The translations under genes and the position numbers were made by a program. The notes beneath the pieces are model-generated. The model made no database searches. It had not been told where the DNA came from and saw only the letters and a list, made by a program, of their open reading frames with translations. A stretch of 64,000 nt of DNA, taken from assembly GCA_035772405.1 (NCBI GenBank), contig JAYKKM010000437.1, positions 8,650,501 to 8,714,500 of the forward strand. The letters are read 5' to 3'. The DNA is from Chrysogorgia sp. JL179-B06. Lineage: Eukaryota > Cnidaria > Anthozoa > Scleralcyonacea > Chrysogorgiidae. Below, piece by piece: positions 11,190 through 23,099 of this stretch; position 1 is the stretch's first letter, and every line of letters starts with the position of its first letter.

Positions 11190-11500
11190 TGTCGTACTAG
11201 AAATACGAATCCGCAATAATCCCCTCGCTCGACTTTTCTACCACTACCCCACCCCACCCCTAGAGTTTCTTTTCCCCGTCCATGGACCGCTTTCGTTTCT
11301 GTCGATAACAAATCCTAAAAAGCCGGTTCGTTGTACGTAGATTTTGAACGTTATCTCGGCCAATATTTACTCAATCTCAATTCTGAAAACAGGTTTCTAA
11401 TTACCGAGTCCTAACTACATAACATACGTGTCTATTGCATATTACGAGAACGTGCATCAGTACCCTTCGTAAAAATGGTTTATGTACTTAGAAATTATTC
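11190..11500 (+). repeat. Dispersed repeat family R, copy 1
   Basis: Shares ACTAGAAATACGAA.CCGCAATAATCCCC, CTAGAGTTTCTTTTCCCC and CGTACGTAGATTTTGAACGT with 31590-31775 (+). The CCATGG...GACCG...AAAAGGCC.GTTCGT core also occurs at 20535-20660 (+) and, reversed, at 28240-28640. Class unknown. Confidence 0.75.
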
Positions 11501-13147
11501 GGCAATCAGCCAGCCCGGCCCAGCCGCCTCATCGTATATTATTAGCTCGCCTGCACGTTTGTGCAGAAGAGCTATTGTTATACCCTCGGCGTCCGCGTCC
11601 ATGTCTGCGTCCGGGCCAAATGATAAGGTAAACTGTTACGTACATCGTCCTTGTAATACTGATCAGCGGCGAAGCATAAGATGAATTGCGTAATATTAGT
11701 ATTCAAAATTCAGAAATATATTGTTTTCAAAATATGCAATATAATTTAGCAGCATGACCAAATGCTATGGCCAGCCGCAAACTGATAACTCAGAGACGCA
11801 GAAGCGATTATGGAATATCCGTCAACTTTTTAACTTAAATTTAATCAAGAATGTGAAATCGTATTTATTAATTACTTTTATTTAGTTAAACCTAACATTT
11901 TATTCATGCAAATTTCTGTGTCCGCGGTACACGAAGAAAGATCTATAGCTCTTGCTTGATTTAGCTCACTTTTCAATTTTTGGCTTTCCCTCTCTTCTTT
12001 CCATACTGGTGTGTCTTAGAAGGGTTTCTATTCTTATAATTTTCAGGCATAATTACGTTTCTAAATATAAATCGTCGCTTGACTTGACAACTTTGCGTTT
12101 CGATCAACATTTCTAAAATCACCCAGTTACTGGCATTTGAATGATTAAGTGTTGTGATCAATGGCTTATGGATTTACAACAATTTCACAAGATTTGAATA
12201 GGTTATATTTGCTTTTATTTGGCATATCACATCCTCATAAATGAATTGCAGTACGCGGTGTTTACAATATGGCAGCAACTGGCAAGCTCGGGCGACCTGC
12301 GCTCAGGAACGCTTCTGTGCCCGCATATACTCGTCTGAGAGGACAAATATATTAACAAAAGTGGCGCTAAGCTCGCTGCCAGACAGTATTCTGTGAATTT
12401 CAACATTGTTTAGTTTTCAACGTTTTTTTTTAAGAGCCACGACTTTCGTTTTGCCACACTTGCAGTATTTCCTGCAATTCAGTAAAATGCAAAATAATTT
12501 ACATCCATATAAAACTAACATCCAAAGTTAATTACCAACCAGCTCGTATTTCTTGTTTAAGAAATAGAAAATATTTTCGTGTTTCCATAGAGTTATAGAA
12601 ACACAAACGAGAAATGGCAGAACGCTATTTCGAGTTCTCCCAAACTTTCACGAGTGTTGCTATGGGAACACAGAAAGATGCTTTGTATTTCTTTTATAAA
12701 ATAACACGAGGAAATAAGTAATAAGACTCTTTTTATTAAAATGATGAAAATATACATTCTCCTTACTCACACTAGACAGCGTCATCGGCTGCTCAAATGA
12801 ACTTAAACGCTCTTAACTGTGAAGAAAAGCATCCAATCTTCTCGTTTTTCTTCTTGTTGGCTGTCACAGAACATGTTTATCGCATTTTAGCTGTTTGTGG
12901 GCAAAGGTTCGTCTTACAGTCCATTTTATAAAAATGGCGGGAAAAATCCATGTTTTCGATCGATTTTAGAAACACGGCTTTCAGCCAATCAGCGCGTGCG
13001 TTTTTAATTTGTTATTTTATAAAATAAAATGGCCGATACATGTGACACAAATGAGGTGTTCACGTGAACTGCTTTACCGGAGACCAGGTGACCTCTGGTA
13101 ATTTTCCGATGTTGTTTTTCTTGTACCGGCCATTGGTCTCGAAAGAA
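11501..13147. other. No gene supported
   Basis: Mostly AT-rich. The stretch 12560-12740 (TTTCCATAGAGTTATAGAAACAC and neighbours) resembles 32580-32790 (TTTCCATCGAGTTGATAGAGAAACAC), a dispersed non-coding repeat. At 13041-13066 TGTGACACAAATGAGGTGTTCAC (26 bp, here in two parts TGTGACACAAATG / AGGTGTTCAC) also occurs at 63153-63176, linking this flank to the duplicated block. Short open frames have no recognisable product. Confidence 0.4.
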
Positions 13148-13152
13148 CACTA

Positions 13153-13655
13153 GAAAACCAAACGTGTTGTAAGAACACGCATTTTTGTATATATAGGGAT
13201 ATCAACACGCCAAACGTGTTGAACACGGCTTTAGCGTGTTGTAATACAAGCGTGTTGTATGTGGAAGCGTGTTGCTAGAGCACGTTGTCAAGATTTAAGT
13301 GTGTTGTAACAACACGCCAATTTTCAACACGCTAAAAGCGTGTTGAACACTGCAGCGTGTTCCAAATTTATGTGTGTTGTAAGAACACACTATGACGTGT
13401 TATGATAACACGCAACATGTTTTCAGAACACGCACCCCAAATTGGCGTGTTGTTATAGGGGACAAAAGTGCGTGTTGCAAATTAACACGTTTGGCGTGTT
13501 GTAAATTAACACGTTTGGCGTGTTGCAAGATTTTAACATGACACACTTGGCGTGTTGCAGCTCGGACACGCTTTGTGTGTTGCCGATCTCTAAAAGCGTG
13601 TTCTACACGACAGACGTGTTGTGAGCTGGCGTGTTCCGTTCTAAAGGCGTGTTCT
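13153..13655. repeat. Left subterminal repeat array of the CACTA-like element
   Basis: Roughly 25-30 copies of (G)CGTGTTG or its complement CAACACG, irregularly spaced by about 10-30 bp in both orientations, often as palindromes such as CGTGTTGAACACGG. Spacing is too irregular for a simple tandem repeat and fits transposase-binding subterminal repeats. Confidence 0.85.
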
Positions 13656-13744
13656 GCTTCACATAAAACAAAATGAGGTTTTGATGCAAATTTTAATATA
13701 AGCAGTAAATAATATAATCTATTAGTTTCAAATGTTAAAGTTCA

Positions 13745-13822
13745 ATCCCAGTTTGTTTGGCCTGGTTACTTTCTTTGTTTGGCCTGGTAACTTTCTTTGT
13801 TTGGGCTGGTAACTTTCTTTGT
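13745..13822 (+). repeat. Three copies of a 23-bp tandem repeat
   Basis: TTTGTTTGGCCTGGT(T/A)ACTTTC is repeated three times, with GGGCTGG in the last copy. Confidence 0.85.
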
Positions 13823-14687
13823 GCGCCTTATCTCCATCAAAACAGCATCCTTCAGTGCAGCGTTGAGTGTTTCTTCGCCATATTTGATATTAAACACAGA
13901 GTGCTCGCATAAAAAGGGGAAGCCCCTCCCCCTCGAAACAATGGAGTCTTTGAAATTTTAAAAATAAATTCAAACAATGGAGTCTCGAAACAATGGAGAT
14001 TTTGTTTTTTTGATTTCTTCTCATTTCTCTTTGTTTCCTGACCAATCACAGTAATTGAACTAATTATGATTGGCATTGTGAGCAATCTCACTGCCAATAT
14101 ATGCAAGCACTCCGTATTTAAACAGCTTCACTAATATTATGACAGTTGGACTGGTGACTTGAGTACTTAGACATACAAGCACTCTGTCGACATAGAAGGC
14201 TTGTTCGATTCCGGTCGCAGATTTGAGTGATCAAACACGGAGCCTTGTTATAAATACTGGACTGGGTGGATCTCGGCCTTTACTCCTTGCTGCAAATTAA
14301 TGACTCTGCATCAATAAGTCGAACAATATTGGATGTAAGTTTATTAAAATATTTAAAATGGACAAAGCGTCAGCTAGTCTGTCAGTTACTAAATGTGGTA
14401 ACTTATATTATATATACTATATATTAAACCTTATTACTGTATATAGTATTATACTTTAATACAGTACACTATAATATACTTATATTATATCCTGACTGCA
14501 GTCCATGTAGTTCAATGGCTCCAGCATCTCCCCATCCCTTAGGTATACTGCAAGTTTGTTTTAAATTTACTGACTTGATACACATGCACATTATTAATTT
14601 TTAAAGTAAACATGAGTACATGACCTTATTTAACTTTAAGGATAATAATATATTTGGCATGTTGTCTGTAGATGACAGTTAAAGTAA

Positions 14688-16313
14688 TGCACCTGTCAAA
14701 GTAAATCCCGACCCCCCCCCCACCCCGGGATATAGGTGGGATTGGTTCTGAATATCATGCAAAAATTGACAAACGCCCTACTATGTGCGGCAGAAATTTG
14801 TACAAAATTACAGGAAATTCCCCACCCCCTCGGGTACAATATGAGTCTTATGATGGAAAGTGGTCCTCATTCTGATGAAAATCAATAGCACAATATGTCA
14901 ATAAAACAATAATAGATATTTAATAAAACTACTAGATTTAATAGGGAAAATGCGTTCAAAATATGAAAGTTTGTCATAAATTTGAACCAAAATTTGAACA
15001 CTACAATCTAATATTAAAAGTACAGGAAAAAGAAAAACACAATGTATGAATATACAGACTGTACTGTATATAAACTTTATTTTGTTATATTAAACCTGTA
15101 GTTGTATAGTTGAACTGCAATATGAACTCAAGAAACGTTTTCCACCTGTCAGATACATGTATTAAGCAAAAGAACAATTAAAGAATATGAAATGATTGTT
15201 TAATTTTCCAAATCAATACATTTTATGGGTGGATGGCTAATTTACATACGAATACAAAGCAGGGCCTTTTTTAACTATTAAGCTGGGGGGGCAAGTGCCC
15301 CCCCAGTCCCCCCTTGTGCCCCCCCACTAATCAATTTTTGCCCCCCCAGGAAAAGTCCCTTTTTCTTAAATTTAATCAACCAATAAGCAAGGAATAAAAA
15401 TTAAACAAATGGAAAGTAAGTTTTAGCCCTTAATTAACATATAGACTTACTGAAATTATTATGTTGACCTACGTGGCGCGCGTCCCCCATTTAAAATCCC
15501 GCAAACAAGTGTTTTCTGTTTTTTACCATAATATGATAAACGCAATATTATGTGACCGATTATAAGCACAATGTTTTGGTAGCTTATGAAGATGCCTAAA
15601 GGCTAAAGTGTTTATATTGGTTCCGTACTACTTATGAGTTTATATATTAAAGTGTTTCATAATCTTGATACCCCTTTGTAATCGTCCATTTTTAGCAATG
15701 GCGTGGTGCCTTAATTTCGCAAAAATTCTTATCAGAAATCGCCGTAAAAGCACTTCTGGGCTTTGCAAAATTAAAAATGTTCCTGAGGGGGCATGCCCCC
15801 AGACCCCCTACTAGATTACCGTTACCCCTTTCGAACAACCCTGGATCCACCACTGATCATGAACTGTAGAACAAATATTTTTAAATAAAATGGCAGACAA
15901 ATATATATATATATATATATAAACGAAAAAGCCTACCTCAGAAACAGTAAACATATATTTTGGCTACGAAGGTCCCTTTTAGGAAAATGCCCCCCCACGG
16001 GAAAATCCTTAAAAAAGGCCCTGATACAAAGAGATGTAAATGCCTATTTTTGTCATGTTCCTCGTGGTCCGCCATCTTCGATTCTTCGATTACCACCGGA
16101 AGTTTACCAGCAAGAAAGGCCGCCATGTTGGATTACGTAATTTACTATTCCCCACATATAGCCCCACCGTTGGTCGAGCGAAAAGACAAAAACCAACAAA
16201 TGCCCGACATGATGGGACATAATTCAGTGTCTATAAACACACTAATTCCCCACTAAAGCCCCACATATCCCGGGGGGGGGGGGGGGGGGTCGGGATTTAC
16301 TTTGACAGGTGCA
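14688..16313. mobile_element. Non-autonomous Harbinger-like DNA transposon, 3-bp TAA target duplication
   Basis: Inverted ends TGCACCTGTCAAAGTAAATC, continuing through CCCGACC, a C-run and CCCGGGATAT, occur at 14688 and, inverted, at 16313. TAA flanks both sides (14685-14687 and 16314-16316). Three-base TWA duplications are typical of PIF/Harbinger. No transposase remains. It is inserted inside the CACTA-like element and is itself interrupted by a hAT element. Confidence 0.8.
15260..16023. mobile_element. Non-autonomous hAT element, 764 bp
   Basis: Ends CAGGGCCTTTTTTAA and TTAAAAAAGGCCCTG are inverted and flanked by a perfect 8-bp duplication ATACAAAG (15252-15259 and 16024-16031). Both features are diagnostic of hAT. 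The interior is rich in G/C homopolymers and has no transposase. It is nested in the Harbinger-like element. Confidence 0.92.
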
Positions 16314-16317
16314 TAAG

Positions 16318-16597
16318 GTGTATAGTAAACTCCAGTGACAGAAAGATATACATTTTAAGACACATGACAACCAGTACCAGTTTTGAAAAATGCAACTCCA
16401 ATGCCTTGCACCATATTGCACATACCAATTTAAAGGCTTCTGTAGCTGCATGTGTCTGCAGAGTGTTGGTCTAGAAATCCAGAGGTTGCAAGTTAAAATT
16501 CCTAGCCAAGGCCTTGGAGTTGCATTTTTCATAGCGGTAATTGGTCCCGGTTGATTCTTAAAATGGATATATCTTTCTGACATTCAAGTTTACTACA
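16318..16597. mobile_element. Inverted-repeat element with a tRNA-like core
   Basis: Arms of about 83 bp (16318-16400 and 16514-16597) share GTAAAC, TGTCAGAAAGATATA, CATTTTAAGA and TGAAAAATGCAACTCCA. The loop (16427-16500) has A-box-like TGTAGCTGCATGTG and B-box-like GAGGTTGCAAGTT sequences, suggesting a tRNA-derived SINE fragment. It starts directly at the Harbinger target duplication. Class uncertain. Confidence 0.55.
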
Positions 16598-16810
16598 CTT
16601 TACTTTGACTTTCACCTATTGAAATAATGTTCAGGTACACCTCATCATAAAAAATGAATGATTTTTTGCTTTATTTATTTGCTGCTACATTATATTCAAT
16701 AAATTGCAGCTGTTTATAGCTTCACTCAGTAGTGGTATGTAGTAGTAGTATTAGTAGTAGATTTAATGCACAAAAGGAAATTCAAATGCATTGAAATACA
16801 AAGATGTTAA

Positions 16811-17129
16811 AGGTGCCGTCCACTCCGTTCTGTGCATGTGTGATATGTCAAACGTGCGGGACCCCATATGTCAACAAACTTCAATGGAATAGAATTGCGA
16901 CACTTCGAAAGCGAGTATTCGTCAAAGGTGGCGAAGGCACGAGCAGTAGTTAAATATTTATCCACATTTAGGAACAGAACAGCTTCTTATAACACGTTTT
17001 TTTAGGCGAAAAGCTCAAGCGTGGGAAACAAATCCGCAATACTTCTTGTTCAATGTTTATATATATGCAATGTAAACAAACAATGTAAACAGAAACGGGG
17101 ACATACACAGAACGGAGTGGACGGCACCT
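16811..17129. mobile_element. MITE with TTAA target duplication, 319 bp
   Basis: Inverted ends AGGTGCCGTCCACTCCGTTC (left) and GAACGGAGTGGACGGCACCT (right) are flanked by TTAA on both sides (16807-16810 and 17130-17133). This points to a piggyBac/Kolobok-type transposase. There is no coding region. Confidence 0.9.
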
Positions 17130-17517
17130 TTAACAAATTATATGTGCATCATGACCACATGTAATACCATATATAGGGCCGGCTAATCGAGACAGGTGGT
17201 CATTAAAAAGTTACATTTTTTAGGATAGAATACATATAATAGAATAATATCTGGTAGTTCATTATTAATTATCTGATATAATTACAATACAACTTAGAGC
17301 AGCTAACTAGTCCAAATATTAGTACAAGACAATTAGCTGGACTTTTAATTTTCTTTTAAAAGAACTTTTGCATAAGATTTGAAAGTCTCGTGCAATGGTG
17401 CAATGGTGTTCCAAATTTTTGGACCGGAAAATCTGATATTAATCTGCAGTCATTTGTATACTAGTTTCAGAGTTCATTAGATGTAAAAGAAAATGTATAA
17501 TTATGTTATCAAACTAT

Positions 17518-17640
17518 TATATTACATTACATTACATTACATTACATTACATTACATATTATATATTATTATATATTATTATATATTATATTATATTATA
17601 TTATATTATATTATATTATATTACTGTATATTATATTATA
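17518..17640. repeat. (ATTAC)n and (TATTA)n microsatellites
   Basis: ATTAC repeats about six times, then merges into TATAT/TATTA pentamers. Confidence 0.9.
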
Positions 17641-17649
17641 TATTATTAG

Positions 17650-17875
17650 TACTAGCTAGTTTGAGCAAAACTCGTACCCAGACCCCACCCTCTATTTGGA
17701 TTTACAAGTTACGACAAAATCTGTTTTAAATAGTCTGTAAACTATTAATGAAATAAAAAATAACTTACATGAATAATAGTTGTTGTCTTTGTTGCTTTTA
17801 GGTACCAATCTAGTAAATCCAAACAGAGGGTAGAGTCTGGGCACGAGTTTTGCTCAAACACTAGCTACTGTAGTA
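17650..17875. mobile_element. Inverted-repeat MITE between TA-rich pentamer tracts
   Basis: Left arm AGTACTAGCTAGTTTGAGCA...CTCGTACCCAGACCC...CCCTCT.TTTGGATTTA and right arm TAAATCCAAA.AGAGGGT...CTGGGCACGAG...TGCTCAAACACTAGCT are inverted copies. Both borders lie in ATTA/TATA-rich repeat. No coding capacity. Confidence 0.75.
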
Positions 17876-17879
17876 CTAC

Positions 17880-18150
17880 TGTAATAATATATATAATAAT
17901 ATATATAATAATATATATAATAATATATATAATATAATATAATATAATATAATATAATAATATATAATAATATATAGTAATATATAACAATATAATATAA
18001 TATAATATAATATAATATATAATAAGATATAATAAGATATAGTAATATATAATAATATAATATAATATAATATAATAATATATAATAATATATAGTAATA
18101 TATAATATAATATATAATAATATAATATAATATAATATAATATAATAACA
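17880..18150. repeat. (AATAT)n-type microsatellite
   Basis: About 270 bp of TAATA/TATAA units with few interruptions. Tyr/Ile-rich reading frames here are artefacts. Confidence 0.9.
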
Positions 18151-18770
18151 CTAATAGTTATAGTTTGATTTGGTTTCCTGTGCTGTCAGAAGGTCAAGTG
18201 TTGCCTTGTCGATTTCCTCATCTAAGATATAGTGGTATCATTGATATAGTTACTTTTTCTTTCTTCCAAAATAAATTTGAAACAATGAATATTGCCAAGT
18301 CTAATTTTTAAGTACATGTATAAGCATACAGTGCTAAAATCCTTCATTTTACGTTTTACATTTTAACAAGTGCACTCAATTAATAACAGATTAAGCAAAA
18401 ATAAACAACAAATATCAACAACAAAACATATAAAATACAAAACCTGTGCCGCCTGTAAATCGTAAAAAAGAAACAGAACAACATAGCTTAATATTTGCCC
18501 AAGCCTCAATACTTATTCTGTGCCCAAGCCTTGCTGTCAATTCACATGAATTTTTCGAGGCAAAATTGCTAAAATAAAAGTTTAAGTATTCAAATGCCTG
18601 TTCACAACGTTTGCGTAAATGGAAAAACAAACAATTACTATTAAAGTATTAGTATATTACTATTAATACTATTAGCTGAAATGCTTCTTTTGTCCTCACA
18701 ATTGGCAGAAAGAATTTTAACAAAAAATATATTGACTGTCACAAAAATACACAATAATAACTGATTAACT

Positions 18771-18969
18771 GACCTTCTAGCTTATTTGCAACTTCCTCCG
18801 AACCTTCTGCCGTTAACTTTTTGATGAGTTCACTAAAATTCGGCATTTCGCTTTGACGTTGTGGACGATTTTCGAAGGATACTTCATCAGATGGTATCAG
18901 CAAAAAAGAAAAAGGTTCCTGACGCGTCCCTACGAAGACCCTGGTGTTTTCTGGGCATTTTACACGCAT
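18771..18969 (-). CDS. Possible first exon of a transposon-encoded protein
   Basis: An open frame from ATG at 18969 (MRVKCPENTRVFVG, later NFSELIKKLTAEGSEEVANKLE) runs to a consensus donor GAAG/GTCAGT at about 18770. It begins next to the right subterminal array of the CACTA-like element and would read inward, as a transposon gene might. No domain is recognised and no second exon can be assigned with confidence. Confidence 0.25.
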
Positions 18970-19250
18970 AGTGTGTTACAAAATGTCTGACTTTTTACAC
19001 GTCGGTGTGTTTTTAACTGATTTGCAACACGCTTTGTGTGTAGCAAGCCGTGTTGCATGCGTGTTGTAACGCATGTTATGTTGTAACAACACGTTAGTGT
19101 GTTCTGGCGACGTGTTGTTACAACACGGCGCAACACGTCTAACATATCACAACACGTCAACAACACGCTCACGTGTGTTTACAACACGCCTATGTGTATT
19201 TAGAACACGCCTACGTGTACTTAGAACACGCTTACAACACGCTAAGTTTT
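18958..19250. repeat. Right subterminal repeat array of the CACTA-like element
   Basis: About eighteen copies of CAACACG/CGTGTTG-type units, for example AACACGCTTTGTGTG, TGTTGTAACAACACG and TTAGAACACGC, mirroring the array at 13153-13655. Confidence 0.85.
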
Positions 19251-19271
19251 CTAGTGAAGACTTGATCGAGA

Positions 19272-19535
19272 AACCTATTGTCCGCCGATGGCAGAAAATG
19301 AAGCCTGTAAAATTCGACAGGCGCCATTACTAAGGGACCAAAGTCGCAGTAAATCTGAAGGTATAGGTCATCGTTGTGCCCAGTAATTTCAAAAATATCT
19401 TCTGGTCCTGTTTATAGCAAAATTATTTTATTTTGTGGATGGTAAGAGCACATAATCCAACCAAAAACCTCATAGGAACCTCAGTCGGTCCCTTAGTAAT
19501 GCCAATCTTCCGGCTTCATTTTCTGAACAATAGTT
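19272..19535. mobile_element. Inverted-repeat element next to the CACTA right end
   Basis: CAGAAAATGAAGCC and CATTACTAAGGGACC (19290-19338) are repeated in inverse as GGTCCCTTAGTAATG and GGCTTCATTTTCTG (19489-19528). The loop is non-coding. It lies in the possible promoter or 5' region of the PAN/EGF gene. Confidence 0.65.
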
Positions 19536-19733
19536 GCGCGATCCAGTCTTCTTTCGTGATCAGTGGTGCCAGCTAGTATTCGTGTTCAGAGTACTGATTA
19601 TATATCTGATTGAAGAGTGAAAGTGTATACCAGATTTGCATTAATAACGAGTAAAGCTTATTATCTATAGTATAGAGTCAATATACAACATTTCTAAAAC
19701 ATTTTATGTTCACAAAATTTGTTTGTTTTCTAG

Positions 19734-20078
19734 ATGTTTACAATGATTCCGAATATCGTTGTATCAACTATGGTTGTCTGTTTTTATTTTGATCTCGTTC
19801 GAAGCTCTGGTAACGATTGTGGTGCGTATACGGTCAAAATGGACGAAAATCTATATCAAAACCACAGGCTGACATCACATATTTTGGAGAGCAGCACTAA
19901 CAACTATAGCCCAGTTGATTGCTACGTGAAATGTCTGAAAAAGTGCTTGTGTGTTTCGTTCAACTTCTGCAAACTCGGTAAAAAATGTGAGCTTAATTCA
20001 GAAAGAAAGCAGAGCAACATATCCATTTATGAGCAGGCAGATGATTGTGATTATTACGAGTATGATTACGCTAAACAG
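19734..20078 (+). CDS. Exon 1 of a secreted PAN/EGF/fibrinogen-like protein
   Basis: Encodes 115 residues starting MFTMIPNIVVSTMVVCFYFD, a hydrophobic signal peptide, then a Cys-rich segment (CGAY, DCYVKCLKKCLCVSFNFCKLGKKCEL) resembling a PAN/apple-like domain. It ends in CAG/GTATTG, a 5' splice site in phase 0. A good acceptor (TTTGTTTGTTTTCTAG) sits just before the ATG, so an untranslated exon may precede it. The exon at 28940 starts in phase 0 with the EGF domain that normally follows such a module, so the two are joined here as one gene of about 385 residues. A near-identical exon start exists at 63453. The pairing of exons is inference; the signal peptide and Cys pattern are visible. Confidence 0.65.
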
Positions 20079-20534
20079 GTATTGATGTTTGTTGACTTTC
20101 TATGAATATCGTTTTGTCTATAAAATAACATGCATATACTACGCGTGTCTGATTGGTCAATATACCTGTGCTTGGAACTTCCAAACACGTGCAGTTGTTT
20201 TCAAAAAAATAAAAAATGATTAATTAAATCCATTTATCAATTACTCCCCATCGATCCACCATAGCAATATTGTTGTATGCAGCTGACAGAGAGTTTTAGT
20301 TTCACGTTCGTATGCCGAACGACAAACTGTTGGCCGCAAACATGAAATTGTTTTTTAATGAGGATTATAAGAAAAAAGACTTCTCGCGTTAAACTAAAAC
20401 GTCAAATAACCCTCATGAGATGAAAAACTGAAACGCGTACCACTGCACGAAAAAATGGATTTACTCAAATTTACAATATGTGCAAATATGGAGCATATTT
20501 TATTGAAATATTACATTTACCATAGCTAGGAGTA

Positions 20535-20660
20535 AACCCGTGCCATAGGAGTAATCCCGTGCATGGTCCCAGACCGCGTCTGTCCAACAAATCCCAAAAG
20601 GCCTGTTCGTCGTACGTAGATTTTATGTGTATACCCTCCGTAAAAAGCTTTTATGTAGTT
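20535..20660 (+). repeat. Dispersed repeat family R, copy 2 (partial)
   Basis: GTGCATGGTCCCAGACCGCG, then AATCCCAAAAGGCC.GTTCGT and CGTACGTAGATTTT, matching 11190-11500 and 31590-31775. Confidence 0.65.
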
Positions 20661-20760
20661 GACAACGTTACATTGCTCAAATATTGTCCGATACAAATGA
20701 CTTTTACACCTTTTTTACATTTTTTTTACACCAAACGACTTGGTCCTACCATGCTCCGCT

Positions 20761-20993
<233 letters not shown>

Positions 20994-21002
20994 TGTATAT
21001 AT

Positions 21003-21379
<377 letters not shown>

Positions 21380-21527
21380 CTGAAAAACATTACAAAAACA
21401 TACAAGTTGGCACAAGACAATACATTGGAAAGTATCAACCGTGAAGCAAATTAGGAAATAGCAAGCGATCTAAATATTGCAAACCACTGGCGCATGCAGA
21501 AGCTTTTATCACTAAGGGGCCGATTAC

Positions 21528-21760
21528 ATGGGCGAGTTGTCCCGGCTAAGCGAGTTGACTCGCTTTGCCGAGTTGACCCGCTTCGTATATTTATTCCCTT
21601 TTATTTTAACATTACGATTACATGGCAAGCGAGTTGTCCCGCTTAGCCGGGATCCCGCTTGTGGCTTGCCGAGAAACTCGCTTAGGCGGGATGAAAATTG
21701 TCATGTAATCACTTTCTGCCGAGTTGGCCCGGCAAAGCGGGGCAAGAAATCTGACTCGCG
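21528..21760. repeat. GC-rich repeat at the 5' side of the Harbinger element
   Basis: Repeated GCGAGTTG / CCGAGTTG(A/G)CCCG and inverse CCCGCTTAGCCGGGA motifs, with two GATTACATGG copies. Probably the subterminal region of the Harbinger element; its right-end partner was not found. Confidence 0.5.
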
Positions 21761-21797
21761 CATGCGTTACTCTGTCTGTTTACACGTGTTGTTCATA

Positions 21798-22781
21798 ATG
21801 GCGGATATAAATAACAGTACTGCGAAGAAAAAATCGCAAAATTCTCATGCAAAAAAGAAAACACAGACAACATCGAAGTTCAAATGGAGTGAGGAAATGG
21901 TGCAAGATTTACTTGACGGACTGCTAGAATATAAAACGCAAATGGAATTTAATAATTCCGACTTTAATGCTGACAAGAATAAACAATACGAAGCAGTACG
22001 GGTAATTTTGGCTTGCAAGTATGCCGAAGATACAACACTTTTTGGTCCAAAGAATATCAAACCAATCGAAGACGGCGAAGATCGTAATGAGTATTTAAAG
22101 CGGCAGGAAGATGATAAGTTCTATGATTTAATGGTCCTTATATGGGGTGGAGCCCCATCCACTGAGCCTCTTTCTTTTGGTGTTCATTCAGCTGGTCAAG
22201 CAGAAGAAAGTCAAGAACAAGGTGTTGATATATCTGGTAATTCTGGTTTGGGAAATGAAGAAAATGAATATGATTCTGATGATTCCCAAAATATTTATCT
22301 TGGTAATAACGTGGCTATAGTACCAGTAGTGCAATCAATGAAGCAACTACCCGTAAACGCCTAGCTTCAAACCCAGTTCCACATGCTTATAGACAATAAA
22401 CGAAAACATATGGAACGGCAGTTATCAGCAGCACAAAGAGATAAGCTACTCATGCAAGAAAGTAAAGAAGAGAAATAATTTCGCAAAGATTTATCAAGTT
22501 CTTTAAAATAATCTAATAATATATTTGCTGAGTAGGCCATGAGCACCTCCATGATGGCACTTGCCTCATCAATGCAAAGATCATTTGAACATGGTGCAGC
22601 GCCACAGTATATTAATCATATGGCCCCTGCCCATATTTCGAGCCATATTCAGCCCATGCCCAATGTTATACAACAGGGTAATTACATTTACAATCCTGCA
22701 GCACAATTTTCTGCTATGGCACCAGGTAGAAATAACAGCGATGATGAAGATTATGAGCAACAAACTTTTTATAAGTTGTAA
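21798..22781 (+). pseudogene. Harbinger Myb/SANT-like accessory protein, broken
   Basis: Starts MADINNSTAKKKSQN, then a trihelix/Myb-like segment (FKWSEEMVQDLLDGLLEYK, KYAEDTTLFGP) as in the DNA-binding partner protein of PIF/Harbinger transposons. The frame breaks near 22340. The continuation lies in other frames: LASNPVPHA, HMERQLSAAQRDKLLMQESKEEK, then MSTSMMALASSMQRSFEHGA through DDEDYEQQTFYKL to 22781. The transposase lies convergently at 23100-24420. At least two frameshifts and a stop make it non-functional. Family assignment is by pattern and by its neighbour. Confidence 0.7.
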
Positions 22782-22816
22782 ACTCAAGACATGCTATAGT
22801 GTTTATTTAAAGTTAC

Positions 22817-23010
22817 TTGTTTTCACATTGATATTTAATCGAATTGTTTTGTTTTAGCTAGTCAAATATAATATGAACAGTGAAATATGAACATTAAAGG
22901 TATTGTACAGGTTTTCACATTGATATTTAATCGAATTGTTTTGTTTTAGCTATATGTACTCCTGTACAATACCTTTAATGTTCATATTTCTGTTCATATT
23001 ATATTTGACT
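22817..23010. repeat. Direct and inverted repeats between the Harbinger genes
   Basis: TTTTCACATTGATATTTAATCG...TTGTTTTAGCTA occurs twice (22818 and 22914). AAATATAATATGAACAG...AACATTAAAGGTATTGTACA (22865-22911) is repeated in inverse at 22964-23007. It is a possible rearranged hairpin at the 3' ends of the two genes. Confidence 0.8.
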
Positions 23011-23099
23011 TGCTTACAACAAAACATTTTAACATGTATTTGAATTATTTATCAGTTAATCAACATATTATATTACATTGTGGTACTCTTGATGGTACT

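Larger units (their letters stand above)
13148..19256. mobile_element. CACTA (EnSpm)-like element with nested insertions
   Basis: The left end CACTAGAAAAC...CGTGTTGTAAG and right end CTTACAACACG...GTTTTCTAGTG are inverted and begin with CACTA. Each end is followed inward by a dense array of subterminal repeats based on GCGTGTTG/CAACACGC (13153-13655 and 18958-19250), a hallmark of CACTA elements. AA flanks both ends (13146-13147 and 19257-19258), a possible short target duplication. The 6.1 kb interior holds several younger insertions and little coding sequence, so this is a non-autonomous or decayed copy. Confidence 0.75.

Noticed and set aside
11475..11684. Possible small gene (69 codons, Ser/Ala-rich)
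   Set aside because: It overlaps dispersed repeat family R at its start and has no recognised domain; no splice partner found.
12265..12354. Short frame MAATGKLGRPALRN at 12271
   Set aside because: Only about 28 codons with no domain, conserved copy or clear splice site.
13153..13655. CRISPR-like array of short palindromic repeats
   Set aside because: Repeats are degenerate, spacing varies widely, both orientations are mixed, and the context is eukaryotic DNA with CACTA-like ends.
15280..15360. G/C homopolymer runs as a G-quadruplex regulatory site
   Set aside because: They lie in a hAT element and recur in related repeats at 33.4 and 47.6 kb; no gene is nearby to regulate.
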